The notes under the pieces are model-generated. The model saw only the letters and a list, made by a program, of their open reading frames with translations. It was not told the origin of the DNA and made no database searches. Below, piece by piece: positions 27,002-35,879 of a stretch of DNA of 64,000 nucleotides. The stretch is taken from NCBI RefSeq assembly GCF_041438805.1, contig NZ_CP109190.1:5952001-6016000 (forward strand), in the 5' to 3' direction. This DNA comes from Streptomyces sp. NBC_01707. Lineage in GTDB: Bacteria > Actinomycetota > Actinomycetes > Streptomycetales > Streptomycetaceae. The translations under genes and the position numbers were made by a program. Numbering within the stretch: position 1 is the stretch's first letter; each line of letters starts with the position of its first letter.

Positions 27002-27790
27002 GTGACAACGGCTGTAACCATTCCCAGGCACGGGGGCACTGGAGGGCGTACGGCCGTCGCTGCGCGAGCGCGCCAGGTCGTCAAGGCGTACGGAGCCGGG
27101 GAGACCCGGGTCGTCGCGCTCGACCATGTCGATGTGGACATCGCCCGCGGGCAGTTCACGGCGATCATGGGCCCGTCCGGCTCCGGCAAGTCGACGCTGA
27201 TGCACTGCCTGGCCGGTCTGGACACCGTGACCTCGGGTGAGATCCACCTGGACGAAACCGAGATCACGAAGCTCAAGGACAAGAAGCTCACCCAGCTGCG
27301 CCGGGACCGGATCGGCTTCATCTTCCAGGCGTTCAACCTGCTCCCGACGCTCAACGCGCTGGAGAACATCACGCTGCCCATGGACATCGCCGGCCGCAAG
27401 CCCGACGCCGAATGGCTGCGGCAGGTCGTGGACACGGTCGGTCTCGCCGAGCGGCTGAAGCACCGCCCCACCGAGCTCTCCGGCGGCCAGCAGCAGCGCG
27501 TCGCGGTGGCCCGGGCGCTCGCCGCCCGCCCGGAGATCATCTTCGGTGACGAGCCCACCGGGAACCTGGACTCGCGGGCCGGCGCCGAGGTGCTGACCTT
27601 CCTGCGCAAGTCGGTCGACGAGCTGAACCAGACCATCGTCATGGTCACCCACGACCCGGTGGCCGCCTCCTACGCCGACCGGGTGCTGTACCTCGCGGAC
27701 GGTCGCATCGTCGACGAGATGCACAACCCGACGGCCGACCAGGTCCTCGACCGCATGAAGGACTTCGACGCGCGCGGGCGGACGTCATGA
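27002..27790 (+). CDS. ABC transporter ATP-binding protein (LolD/MacB type)
   Basis: A 262-aa ATPase. Walker A GPSGSGKSTLMHC, Q-loop FIFQAFNLLPTLNALENI, signature LSGGQQQRVAVARAL, Walker B IIFGDEPTGNLDS and H-loop VMVTHDPVAASYADRV are complete. It energises the FtsX-type permease encoded next (ATGA overlap at 27787-27790). This ATPase family (LolD, FtsE, MacB) works mechanically on envelope substrates such as lipoproteins, peptides or drugs; the substrate here is unknown. GTG 27002 has AGGAG seven bases upstream. Nearly identical in its second half to the truncated ATPase at 63528-64000. Confidence 0.95.
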   Translation: MTTAVTIPRHGGTGGRTAVAARARQVVKAYGAGETRVVALDHVDVDIARGQFTAIMGPSGSGKSTLMHCLAGLDTVTSGEIHLDETEITKLKDKKLTQLRRDRIGFIFQAFNLLPTLNALENITLPMDIAGRKPDAEWLRQVVDTVGLAERLKHRPTELSGGQQQRVAVARALAARPEIIFGDEPTGNLDSRAGAEVLTFLRKSVDELNQTIVMVTHDPVAASYADRVLYLADGRIVDEMHNPTADQVLDRMKDFDARGRTS

Positions 27791-30372
27791 CCGTCTGGAA
27801 GACCTCGATGCGCAACTTCTTCGCGCACAAGGGACGGATGGCGCTCTCCGCCGTCGCGGTCCTGCTGTCGGTGGCGTTCGTGTGCGGCACGCTCGTCTTC
27901 ACCGACACGATGAACACCACGTTCGACAAGCTGTTCGCGGCGACCTCGGCCGATGTCACCGTCAGCCCCAGGAACGCGCAGGGCGCCGACGAGATGCCGC
28001 AGAACGGCAGGCCCGTCTCGCTGCCCGCCGCAGCTGTCGAGCAGGCCGGTGAGGCCGACGGGGTGAAGACCGCCGAGGGCGCGGTCACCAGCATGTCCGT
28101 CACCGTCGTCGACAGTCACAACAAGAACATGGGCTCCTCGACCGGCGCCCCGACGATCGCGGGCAACTGGACTCGGAACGACCTGCGTTCGATGGAGATC
28201 ACCTCCGGACACGCACCGCGCGGACCGACCGAGGTCATGGTCGACGCCGACACCGCGGACAAGCACCACCTGAAGATCGGTGACGAGCTGCGCACCATCG
28301 CCGTCACCGGCGACATCAGGGCGACGATCAGCGGTATCGCCTCCTTCAAGGTCACCAACCCGGGTGCGGCCGTGGTCTACCTCGACACCGCCACCGCGCA
28401 GGCCAAGCTGCTCGGCAAGCCCGGTGTCTTCACCCACATCTCCGTCACCGCCGAACCCGGTGTCAGTGACACGCAGTTGAAGAAGAACGTCGCCACCGCC
28501 CTCGGTGACAGCGCCGCGTACAAGCTCCAGACCCAGCAGGAGGCCGCGGAGGCCAACAAGGACTCGATGGGTTCCTTCCTCGACGTGATGAAGTACGCGA
28601 TGCTCGGCTTCGCCGGGATCGCCTTCCTCGTCGGCATCTTCCTCATCGTCAACACCTTCTCGATGCTGGTGGCCCAGCGCACCCGCGAGATCGGCCTGAT
28701 GCGGGCCATCGGCTCCAGCCGCAGGCAGGTCAACCGGTCCGTGCTGGTCGAGGCGCTGTTCCTCGGCTTCGTCGGCTCCGTCCTCGGCGTCGGTGCCGGA
28801 ATCGGTGTCGCCATCGGCCTGATGAAGCTCATGACCGCCATGGGTATGAACCTGTCCACCGAGGACCTCACGGTCGCCTGGACCACTCCGGTGCTCGGGG
28901 TGGCGCTCGGCGTCATCGTCACCGTCGTCGCCGCGTACGTCCCGGCCCGCCGGGCCGGGAAGATCTCCCCGATGGCCGCCCTGCGCGAAGTCGGCACCCC
29001 GGCGGACGGCCGCTCCGGCCGGGTACGGGCCCTGATCGGTCTGGTCCTCACGGCCGCCGGTGGCGCCGCCCTGTACACCGCGGCGCAGGCCGACGAGGCG
29101 AGCACCGGATCGCTCTTCCTCGGTGCCGGTGTCGTCCTCACCCTGATCGGCTTCATCGTGATCGGTCCGCTGCTGGCCGGCTTCGTGGTCCGGGTGCTCA
29201 GCACGGTGGTGCTGCGGATGTTCGGTCCGGTCGGACGGATGGCGGAGCGCAACGCGCTGCGCAACCCGCGGCGTACCGGAGCGACCGGAGCGGCCCTGAT
29301 GATCGGCCTCGCGCTGGTGGCCTGTCTCTCCGTCGTCGGCTCGTCGATGGTCGCCTCGGCGACCGAGGAGCTCGACAGGTCGGTCGGCGCGGACTTCATC
29401 GTCCAGCCGAGCGGCAACCCGCCCCAGCCGATCGTGCCGCAGGCCGCGAAGGCCTTGGAGGCCGTCCCGGGTATCGAGCACATCACCGACTACAAGTCGG
29501 TCGGTGCCAAGCTCACCGCCCCCGACGGCGCGGTCGAGGACGAGGGTGTCGTCGCCGCGGACCCGACGTACCAGGACGACCTGCGCCGCGAGACGGTCTC
29601 GGGGAATCTGGCCGACGCCTACGGCAAGGACGCCATGTCGGTCGGTGACACGTACGCCACCCGGCACAAGATCGAGGTCGGCGACCGGATCACCGTCGCG
29701 TTCAAGGACGGTGGGACGGCGAAGCTGAAGGTCGCCGCGATCACCTCGGACGACACGAACGTCGACAAGGGCGCGATGTACACCAACATCACGACCGCCG
29801 AGAAGTACGTCCCCGCCGACAAGATGCCGAAGAACATGATCATGTTCGCCAAGGCGCAGGACGGCAAGCAGAAGGAGGCGTACGCGGCCCTCAAGGACGC
29901 CCTCGCCGCCTACCCGCAGTACACCGTGCAGAACCAGGCCGACTTCAAGCAGGACCTGAAGGACCAGATCGGCCAGCTGCTGAACATCGTCTACGGTCTG
30001 TTGGCGCTCGCGATCATCGTCGCGGTGCTCGGTGTGGTGAACACCCTGGCCCTGTCGGTGGTCGAGCGGACCCGGGAGATCGGCCTGATGCGTGCCATCG
30101 GCCTCTCCCGCCGCCAGCTGCGCCGCATGATCCGCCTGGAGTCGGTGGTCATCGCGCTCTTCGGTGCCCTGCTCGGCCTCGGCCTGGGCATGGGCTGGGG
30201 CACGGCCGCGCAGAAGCTGCTGGCCCTGGAAGGCCTCGGCGTGCTGGAGATTCCGTGGCCGACGATCCTCACGGTCTTCGTCGGCTCGGCCTTCGTCGGC
30301 CTGTTCGCGGCCCTGGTCCCGGCGTTCCGGGCGGGCCGGATGAACGTGCTGAACGCGATCGCCACCGAATAG
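27787..30372 (+). CDS. FtsX-type ABC transporter permease (two-module)
   Basis: An 861-aa membrane protein with the MacB/FtsX layout in duplicate: an N-terminal segment (MALSAVAVLLSVAFVCGTLV), a large extracytoplasmic domain, three membrane segments (FAGIAFLVGIFLIVNTFSML with the coupling motif RTREIGLMRAIGSSRRQV), then a second module that ends in a parallel set (AIIVAVLGVVNTLALSVVER, RTREIGLMRAIGLSRRQLRR). Ten hydrophobic stretches can be counted. It forms a complex with the upstream ATPase. It is paralogous to the permease at 60934-63459. A strong terminator follows, so the operon has two genes. Confidence 0.93.
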   Translation: MTVWKTSMRNFFAHKGRMALSAVAVLLSVAFVCGTLVFTDTMNTTFDKLFAATSADVTVSPRNAQGADEMPQNGRPVSLPAAAVEQAGEADGVKTAEGAVTSMSVTVVDSHNKNMGSSTGAPTIAGNWTRNDLRSMEITSGHAPRGPTEVMVDADTADKHHLKIGDELRTIAVTGDIRATISGIASFKVTNPGAAVVYLDTATAQAKLLGKPGVFTHISVTAEPGVSDTQLKKNVATALGDSAAYKLQTQQEAAEANKDSMGSFLDVMKYAMLGFAGIAFLVGIFLIVNTFSMLVAQRTREIGLMRAIGSSRRQVNRSVLVEALFLGFVGSVLGVGAGIGVAIGLMKLMTAMGMNLSTEDLTVAWTTPVLGVALGVIVTVVAAYVPARRAGKISPMAALREVGTPADGRSGRVRALIGLVLTAAGGAALYTAAQADEASTGSLFLGAGVVLTLIGFIVIGPLLAGFVVRVLSTVVLRMFGPVGRMAERNALRNPRRTGATGAALMIGLALVACLSVVGSSMVASATEELDRSVGADFIVQPSGNPPQPIVPQAAKALEAVPGIEHITDYKSVGAKLTAPDGAVEDEGVVAADPTYQDDLRRETVSGNLADAYGKDAMSVGDTYATRHKIEVGDRITVAFKDGGTAKLKVAAITSDDTNVDKGAMYTNITTAEKYVPADKMPKNMIMFAKAQDGKQKEAYAALKDALAAYPQYTVQNQADFKQDLKDQIGQLLNIVYGLLALAIIVAVLGVVNTLALSVVERTREIGLMRAIGLSRRQLRRMIRLESVVIALFGALLGLGLGMGWGTAAQKLLALEGLGVLEIPWPTILTVFVGSAFVGLFAALVPAFRAGRMNVLNAIATE

Positions 30373-30403
30373 CGGTCGCGGAGATCCACGTAGGATGACT
30401 GGT

Positions 30404-30441
30404 CCGGCTCCGGGGTGTTCCTCCAAACACCCCGGAGCCGG
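30404..30441 (+). terminator. Terminator after ABC operon
   Basis: CCGGCTCCGGGGTGTT and AACACCCCGGAGCCGG are exact complements (16 bp) with a 6-base loop, 32 bases after the permease stop. Confidence 0.9.
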
Positions 30442-30690
30442 TTGCGTTGCCGCTGCTCCCGTCGCGTCGTCCCCCGCACCGCCGGGGGACGACGTGCCGT
30501 AGGACGTGGCCGGCCGGGGCCGCGGGGCGACCGGATCCGGCCCGCCGAGCCGGATTGCGGGCGCGGGTGTCACAGGGGAGTCGTACGCTGGGAACCCCCG
30601 GCCCGTGATACGTGTCGGGCCCTTCGCGTTGCCCCCTGGCAGCAGCCGGCTGCCGGAACCTCGCCCTCGTAACCCGGACGGAAGCGCTTC
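30442..30690. other. Leader region of mfd
   Basis: With the terminator, 30373-30690 is a 318-bp stretch without a gene. Beyond the hairpin it is very GC-rich and should carry the mfd promoter; the AT-poorest part is 30500-30560. I see no operator or structured RNA. Short open frames here have no ribosome site or recognisable product. Confidence 0.4.
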
Positions 30691-33600
30691 ATGAGCCTGC
30701 ACGGTCTGCTGGATGCCGTCGTACGTGACCCGGCACTCGCCGAAGCGGTGAAGGCCGCCAGCGACGGCCACCGGATGCATGTCGACCTCGTCGGCCCTGC
30801 TGCTGCCCGCCCCTTCGCCGTGGCCGCACTGGCCCGCGAGGCCGGGCGGACGGTGCTCGCCGTCACCGCGACCGGACGGGAGGCCGAGGACCTGGCCGCC
30901 GCCCTGCGGACGCTGCTGCCCCCGGACAGCATCGCCGAGTTCCCGTCCTGGGAGACCCTGCCGCACGAGCGGCTCTCACCGCGCTCCGACACGGTGGGCC
31001 GCCGTCTCGCGGTGCTGCGCCGGCTCGCGCACCCGAGGGCCGACGACCCCGAGACCGGCCCGGTCAGCGTCGTCGTCGCACCGGTGCGTTCCGTACTGCA
31101 GCCGCAGGTCAAGGGGCTGGGCGACCTGGAGCCCGTGGCGCTGCGCATCGGCCAGAGCGCCGATCTCGGCAAGACCGTCGAGGCGCTCGCGGCAGCCGCG
31201 TACTCCCGGGTCGAACTGGTCGAGAAGCGCGGTGAGTTCGCCGTCCGTGGCGGCATTCTGGACGTTTTCCCGCCGACCGAGGAGCACCCCCTCCGGGTGG
31301 AGTTCTGGGGCGACGACGTCGAGGAGATCCGCTACTTCAAGATCGCCGACCAGCGGTCGCTGGAGATCGCCGAGCACGGGCTGTGGGCGCCGCCCTGCCG
31401 TGAGCTGCTGCTCACCGACGAGGTGCGCGAACGGGCCGCCGCCCTCGCCGAGCGCCACCCGGAGCTGGGCGAGCTGCTCGGCAAGATCGCCGAAGGGATC
31501 GCGGTGGAGGGCATGGAGTCCCTCGCCCCGGTCCTCGTCGACGACATGGAGCTGCTGCTCGACGTGCTGCCCAAGGGGTCGATGGCGCTGGTCTGCGACC
31601 CTGAGCGGGTCCGCACCCGGGCCGCGGACCTGGTCGCCACCAGCCAGGAGTTCCTCCAGGCGTCCTGGGCGGCGACGGCTGGTGGTGGTGAAGCCCCGAT
31701 CGATGTCGACGCCGCCTCCCTGTGGGGCATCGCGGACGTCCGCGACCGGGCTCGCGAGCTGAACATGATGTGGTGGTCGGTCTCGCCGTTCGCCGCGGAC
31801 GCCGAGCTCGACGAGGACACGCTGAAGCTCACGATGCACGCCCCGGAGTCGTACCGCGGCGACACCGCCCGGGCGCTCGCCGACACCAAGGGCTGGCTCG
31901 CCGAGGGCTGGCGCACGGTGTACGTCACCGAGGGCCAGGGGCTCGCCACCCGTACCGTCGAGGTGCTCGGCGGCGAAGGCATCCCGGCCCGCCTCGACGC
32001 GGACCTGGCGGAGATCTCGCCGTCGGTCGTCCATGTCTCGTGCGGTGCGATCGACCACGGCTTCGTCGACCCGGCGCTGAAGCTCGCCGTCCTCACCGAG
32101 ACGGACCTGACCGGTCAGCGCACCGCCACCAAGGACCTGGGCCGGATGCCGGCCCGCCGCCGCAAGACCATCGACCCGCTGACGCTGGAGACGGGCGACT
32201 ACATCGTCCACGAGCAGCACGGTGTGGGCCGCTACATCGAGATGGTGCAGCGCACGGTGCAGGGCGCCACCCGCGAGTACCTGCTCGTCGAGTACGCCCC
32301 CGCCAAGCGTGGCCAGCCCGGTGACCGCCTCTACATCCCGACCGACCAGCTGGAGCAGGTCACCAAGTACGTCGGCGGTGAGGCCCCCACCCTGCACCGG
32401 CTCGGCGGCGCCGACTGGACGAAGACCAAGGCGCGTGCCAAGAAGGCCGTCAAGGAGATCGCCGCCGACCTCATCAAGCTGTACTCGGCGCGGATGGCGG
32501 CGCCCGGCCATGTCTTCGGCCCCGACACCCCGTGGCAGCGCGAGCTGGAGGACGCCTTCCCGTACGCGGAGACGCCGGACCAGCTCACCACGATCGCCGA
32601 GGTCAAGGAGGACATGGAGAAGTCGGTCCCGATGGACCGGCTGATCTGCGGCGACGTCGGGTACGGCAAGACGGAGATCGCGGTGCGTGCCGCGTTCAAG
32701 GCGGTGCAGGACGGCAAGCAGGTGGCCGTTCTCGTTCCCACCACGCTCCTGGTCCAGCAGCACTACGGCACGTTCACCGAGCGCTACTCCCAATTCCCGG
32801 TCAGCGTACGGGCGCTGAGCCGCTTCCAGTCCGACACCGAGTCGAAGGCGACCCTTCAAGGTCTGCGTGAGGGCTCCGTCGACCTGGTCATCGGCACGCA
32901 CCGGCTGTTCTCCTCGGAGACGAAGTTCAAGGACCTGGGGCTGGTCATCGTCGACGAGGAGCAGCGCTTCGGCGTCGAGCACAAGGAGCAGCTGAAGAAG
33001 CTCCGGGCCAACGTCGACGTGCTCACCATGTCCGCGACGCCGATCCCCCGCACGCTCGAGATGGCTGTCACCGGCATCCGCGAGATGTCGACGATCACCA
33101 CGCCTCCCGAGGAGCGCCACCCGGTCCTGACCTTCGTCGGCCCGTACGAGGAGAAGCAGATCGGCGCGGCCATCCGTCGTGAACTGCTGCGTGAGGGGCA
33201 GGCGTTCTACATCCACAACCGTGTCGAGTCCATCGACCGCGCGGCCGCCCGCCTCCGCCAGATCGTCCCCGAGGCCCGGATCGCGACCGCACACGGGCAG
33301 ATGTCGGAACAGGCCCTGGAGCAGGTCGTCGTCGACTTCTGGGAGAAGAAGTTCGACGTCCTGGTCTCGACGACGATCGTCGAGTCCGGCATCGACATCT
33401 CCAACGCCAACACGCTGATCGTGGAGCGCGGCGACAACTTCGGTCTCTCCCAGCTCCACCAGCTGCGCGGGCGCGTCGGCCGTGGCCGGGAGCGCGGTTA
33501 CGCGTACTTCCTGTACCCGCCGGAGAAGCCGCTCACCGAGACCGCCCACGAGCGCCTGGCCACGATCGCCCAGCACACGGAGATGGGCGCGGGCATGTAC

Positions 33601-34221
33601 GTGGCCATGAAGGACCTGGAGATCCGCGGCGCCGGAAACCTTCTGGGCGGCGAACAGTCCGGCCACATCGCGGGCGTCGGCTTCGACCTGTACGTACGCA
33701 TGGTCGGCGAGGCCGTCGCCGACTACCGGGCCTCGCTCGAAGGCGGCGTCGAGGAGGAGCCGCCGCTGGAGGTCAAGATCGAGCTCCCGGTCGACGCGCA
33801 CGTCCCGCACGACTACGCCCCCGGCGAGCGGCTGCGTCTCCAGGCGTACCGCGCGATCGCGTCCGCCACCACGGAGGACGACATCAAGGCGGTCCGCGAG
33901 GAGCTCACCGACCGCTACGGCAAGCTCCCGGAGCCGGTCGAGAACCTCCTGCTCGTCGCGGGCCTGCGGATGCTGGCCCGTGCCTGCGGCGTCGGCGACA
34001 TCGTGCTCCAGGGCCCGAACATCCGGTTCGCCCCGGTGGAACTGCGCGAGTCGCAGGAACTGCGCCTGAAGCGCCTCTACCCGAAGACGGTGATCAAGCC
34101 GGCTCTCCACCAGATCCTGGTCCCGCGCCCGACCACCGGAAGGGTCGGCGGCAAGCCGGTCGTCGGCCGCGAACTGCTGGCCTGGACCGGCGAGTTCCTC
34201 ACGACGATTCTGGGGTCGTGA
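30691..34221 (+). CDS. mfd: Transcription-repair coupling factor
   Basis: A 1176-aa ATP-driven translocase that removes RNA polymerase stalled at DNA damage and recruits UvrA. Layout: UvrB-homology region at about 120-330 (YSRVELVEKRGEFAVRGGIL), RNA-polymerase-interacting CarD/TRCF domain at about 480-560 (GDYIVHEQHGVGRYIEMVQR), SF2 helicase lobe 1 with Walker A GDVGYGKTEIAVRAAF (about 650) and DEEQ box (about 754), lobe 2 with the RecG-like TRG motif region ISNANTLIVERGDNFGLSQL and QLRGRVGRGRERGYAYF, and the C-terminal TRCF domain. Its last 23 bases overlap the convergent TetR gene. Confidence 0.97.
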   Translation: MSLHGLLDAVVRDPALAEAVKAASDGHRMHVDLVGPAAARPFAVAALAREAGRTVLAVTATGREAEDLAAALRTLLPPDSIAEFPSWETLPHERLSPRSDTVGRRLAVLRRLAHPRADDPETGPVSVVVAPVRSVLQPQVKGLGDLEPVALRIGQSADLGKTVEALAAAAYSRVELVEKRGEFAVRGGILDVFPPTEEHPLRVEFWGDDVEEIRYFKIADQRSLEIAEHGLWAPPCRELLLTDEVRERAAALAERHPELGELLGKIAEGIAVEGMESLAPVLVDDMELLLDVLPKGSMALVCDPERVRTRAADLVATSQEFLQASWAATAGGGEAPIDVDAASLWGIADVRDRARELNMMWWSVSPFAADAELDEDTLKLTMHAPESYRGDTARALADTKGWLAEGWRTVYVTEGQGLATRTVEVLGGEGIPARLDADLAEISPSVVHVSCGAIDHGFVDPALKLAVLTETDLTGQRTATKDLGRMPARRRKTIDPLTLETGDYIVHEQHGVGRYIEMVQRTVQGATREYLLVEYAPAKRGQPGDRLYIPTDQLEQVTKYVGGEAPTLHRLGGADWTKTKARAKKAVKEIAADLIKLYSARMAAPGHVFGPDTPWQRELEDAFPYAETPDQLTTIAEVKEDMEKSVPMDRLICGDVGYGKTEIAVRAAFKAVQDGKQVAVLVPTTLLVQQHYGTFTERYSQFPVSVRALSRFQSDTESKATLQGLREGSVDLVIGTHRLFSSETKFKDLGLVIVDEEQRFGVEHKEQLKKLRANVDVLTMSATPIPRTLEMAVTGIREMSTITTPPEERHPVLTFVGPYEEKQIGAAIRRELLREGQAFYIHNRVESIDRAAARLRQIVPEARIATAHGQMSEQALEQVVVDFWEKKFDVLVSTTIVESGIDISNANTLIVERGDNFGLSQLHQLRGRVGRGRERGYAYFLYPPEKPLTETAHERLATIAQHTEMGAGMYVAMKDLEIRGAGNLLGGEQSGHIAGVGFDLYVRMVGEAVADYRASLEGGVEEEPPLEVKIELPVDAHVPHDYAPGERLRLQAYRAIASATTEDDIKAVREELTDRYGKLPEPVENLLLVAGLRMLARACGVGDIVLQGPNIRFAPVELRESQELRLKRLYPKTVIKPALHQILVPRPTTGRVGGKPVVGRELLAWTGEFLTTILGS

Positions 34222-34774
34222 ACAGCAGCCGGGTGAGCGACCGGAACACCTCCTCGGGGTTCCGGTCGCCCAGCGGGTCGTTCAGATTGCCACTGAGGAG
34301 CAGGGTGGCGTAGCCGTGGGCCAGGGACCAGGCGGCGATGCCGGCGAGGCGCGGGTCGTCACCGCGTCCCTCGGCGGGGAGGCCGGTGACCCCTGCGCGC
34401 AGCGCCTGTGCCGCGCGGGCCTTCGCCGCGAGGAGTTCCGGGTCGTCCGGGTGGTGGAGCTCCGGCTGGAACATCACCTGGAAGTGCGCGGGGTGGCCGG
34501 CCGCGAACCGTACGTACCGCACACCCCGTTCCCGTAGGTCCGGCGCGTCGGCGAGCGCGTCGGCGAAGAGTCCGTACCCCTCGGCGGCGATGGCGGTGAG
34601 CAGGCCCGTGCGGTCCTTGAAGTGGTGGGCGGGGGCGGCGTGGGAGACGCCGGCCCGGCGGGCCAGGTCGCGCAGGCTCAGGGCGCCGGGGCCCTCGGTG
34701 CGGATGACGTCGAGTGCGGCGGTGAGGACGGCCCGTCGCAGGTCGCCGTGGTGGTAGGTGCGATCGCTGCTCAT
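34199..34774 (-). CDS. TetR family regulator, divergent from SalK-like gene
   Basis: A 191-aa repressor that begins MSSDRTYHHGDLRRAVLTAA, a start typical of a TetR clade with 'YHHGDLR'. The helix-turn-helix is ALSLRDLARRAGVSHAAPAH followed by HFKDRTGLLTAIAAEGY. The C-terminal TetR_C-like domain (FAAGHPAHFQVMF ... AWSLAHGYATLLLSG) is also typical. ATG 34774 is preferred over GTG 34783. It is divergent from a SalK-like gene; the gap of 105 bp holds two near-identical 15-bp operator-like sites (34796-34810, 34838-34852). Confidence 0.9.
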   Translation of the reverse strand: MSSDRTYHHGDLRRAVLTAALDVIRTEGPGALSLRDLARRAGVSHAAPAHHFKDRTGLLTAIAAEGYGLFADALADAPDLRERGVRYVRFAAGHPAHFQVMFQPELHHPDDPELLAAKARAAQALRAGVTGLPAEGRGDDPRLAGIAAWSLAHGYATLLLSGNLNDPLGDRNPEEVFRSLTRLLFTTPESS

Positions 34775-34795
34775 GGTCAGCACATTACGCGGAAT

Positions 34796-34852
34796 CTAGT
34801 CATTGACAAGTTCGGGTGGGACGAGGATTCTCTAGAACTAGTCAGCGACAAG
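34796..34852. promoter_or_regulatory. Twin 15-bp operator-like repeats between tetR and SalK-like gene
   Basis: CTAGTCATTGACAAG (34796-34810) and CTAGTCAGCGACAAG (34838-34852) match at 13 of 15 positions and are 42 bp apart, four helical turns. Each is itself a weak palindrome (TAGTC / GACAA). The first overlaps a TTGACA box. Likely sites for the divergently encoded TetR protein. Confidence 0.6.
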
Positions 34853-34879
34853 ATGATGGATCGGTCGGAGGGTGGAGAC

Positions 34880-35746
34880 ATGTCCGAGGAGTTGGGGCGC
34901 GTACGTCAGATGTGGCACCTGCTGGAGCCTCTGCACGCGGTGCTCTATTACGCGCCGGAGGCGTTCGAGGAGGCGGCCGCGCTCGGCTACCGCACCGATG
35001 AGCGCTGGCCCAGCTACTTCGCCTGGCGCGCGGCGCCGCTGGGGGCGGTGGGCGCGGAGCGGGTCGCCGAAACCTTCCACAGCTTCAGTCCACAGATGGT
35101 GCGTGAGCACATTCCGGCCGCCTGGTCCGTCGCCTCTCCCGATGCGGTGGTCGCGGCCCGCACGAAGGCGGTCGACCGTGCGTACCGGGCGCTGTTCGGG
35201 GAGCAGGCCGCCGGCCCGGAGATCACCGACGCCGCCGCGCTGGCCCGGCGCGTCGCGGAGGCCGCCGATGTGACCGGTCGCCCGCTGGCCGAGGCCAACG
35301 CCGCCCTGCCGTGGCCGGAGGCACCGCATTCGGCGCTCTGGCACGCGGCGACGGTTCTGCGCGAGCACCGCGGGGACGGGCACATCGCCGCGCTCGCCGA
35401 GGCGGGGCTCGACCCGGTCGAGTCGCTGGTCTCGTTCGCCGGCATCGGTGCCGCACGCCCGGAGGTGTTCGAGAGCCGGGCCTGGAGCGGCGAGGAGTGG
35501 GACGCGGCCCGCGGACGGCTGGTGAAGCGCGGGCTGTTGGAGGAGGACGGTACGGCGACGGAGGCCGGCCGGGCGCTGCGTACCGAAGTCGAGAGGCGCA
35601 CCGACGAGCAGGCGTCCGCACCCTGGCGGGTGCTCGGCGAGGGAGAGCGGGAGCGGCTCGTGGAGCTGCTGGGGCCGCTGTGGGTTGCGGCGATCGGGTC
35701 CGGGTTGCTGCCGTCCGAGACGACGCTCGGCATCGGGAAGGTGTGA
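34880..35746 (+). CDS. SCO6745/SalK-like family protein
   Basis: A 288-aa protein of the actinobacterial family often labelled SCO6745 or SalK-like. Family marks: an N-terminal MWHLLEPLHAVLYYAPEAFE and the substitution-poor YFAWRAAPLGAVGAERVAET with FHSFSPQMVREHIPAAW, a block always present in these proteins; and a C-terminal winged-helix-like part (AARGRLVKRGLLEEDG). No catalytic function has been demonstrated to my knowledge. The ATG at 34880 has GGAGGGTGGAG upstream; in-frame ATGs at 34853 and 34856 are alternatives. Divergent TetR neighbour and twin operator sites suggest ligand-controlled expression. Confidence 0.82.
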   Translation: MSEELGRVRQMWHLLEPLHAVLYYAPEAFEEAAALGYRTDERWPSYFAWRAAPLGAVGAERVAETFHSFSPQMVREHIPAAWSVASPDAVVAARTKAVDRAYRALFGEQAAGPEITDAAALARRVAEAADVTGRPLAEANAALPWPEAPHSALWHAATVLREHRGDGHIAALAEAGLDPVESLVSFAGIGAARPEVFESRAWSGEEWDAARGRLVKRGLLEEDGTATEAGRALRTEVERRTDEQASAPWRVLGEGERERLVELLGPLWVAAIGSGLLPSETTLGIGKV

Positions 35747-35879
35747 GGAGGCAGGCGTCGGGAGAAGGGGAGTGTGATTCGGGCCGCATCCTTCGGGGTT
35801 CGCGGCCATGAACGTCCTTCGGCGGGGAAGACGTCCGTAGGATTCGCGGGTTCGACTTCCCCCGTCAGGACGGCTTCGA

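Noticed and set aside
30976..34110. Long open frame (over 1000 codons) on the strand opposite mfd
   Set aside because: It is a mirror of mfd's codon bias, common in high-GC genomes. The translation is rich in Arg/Val/Asp/Gly/Leu without domains, and mfd on the other strand has complete motifs.
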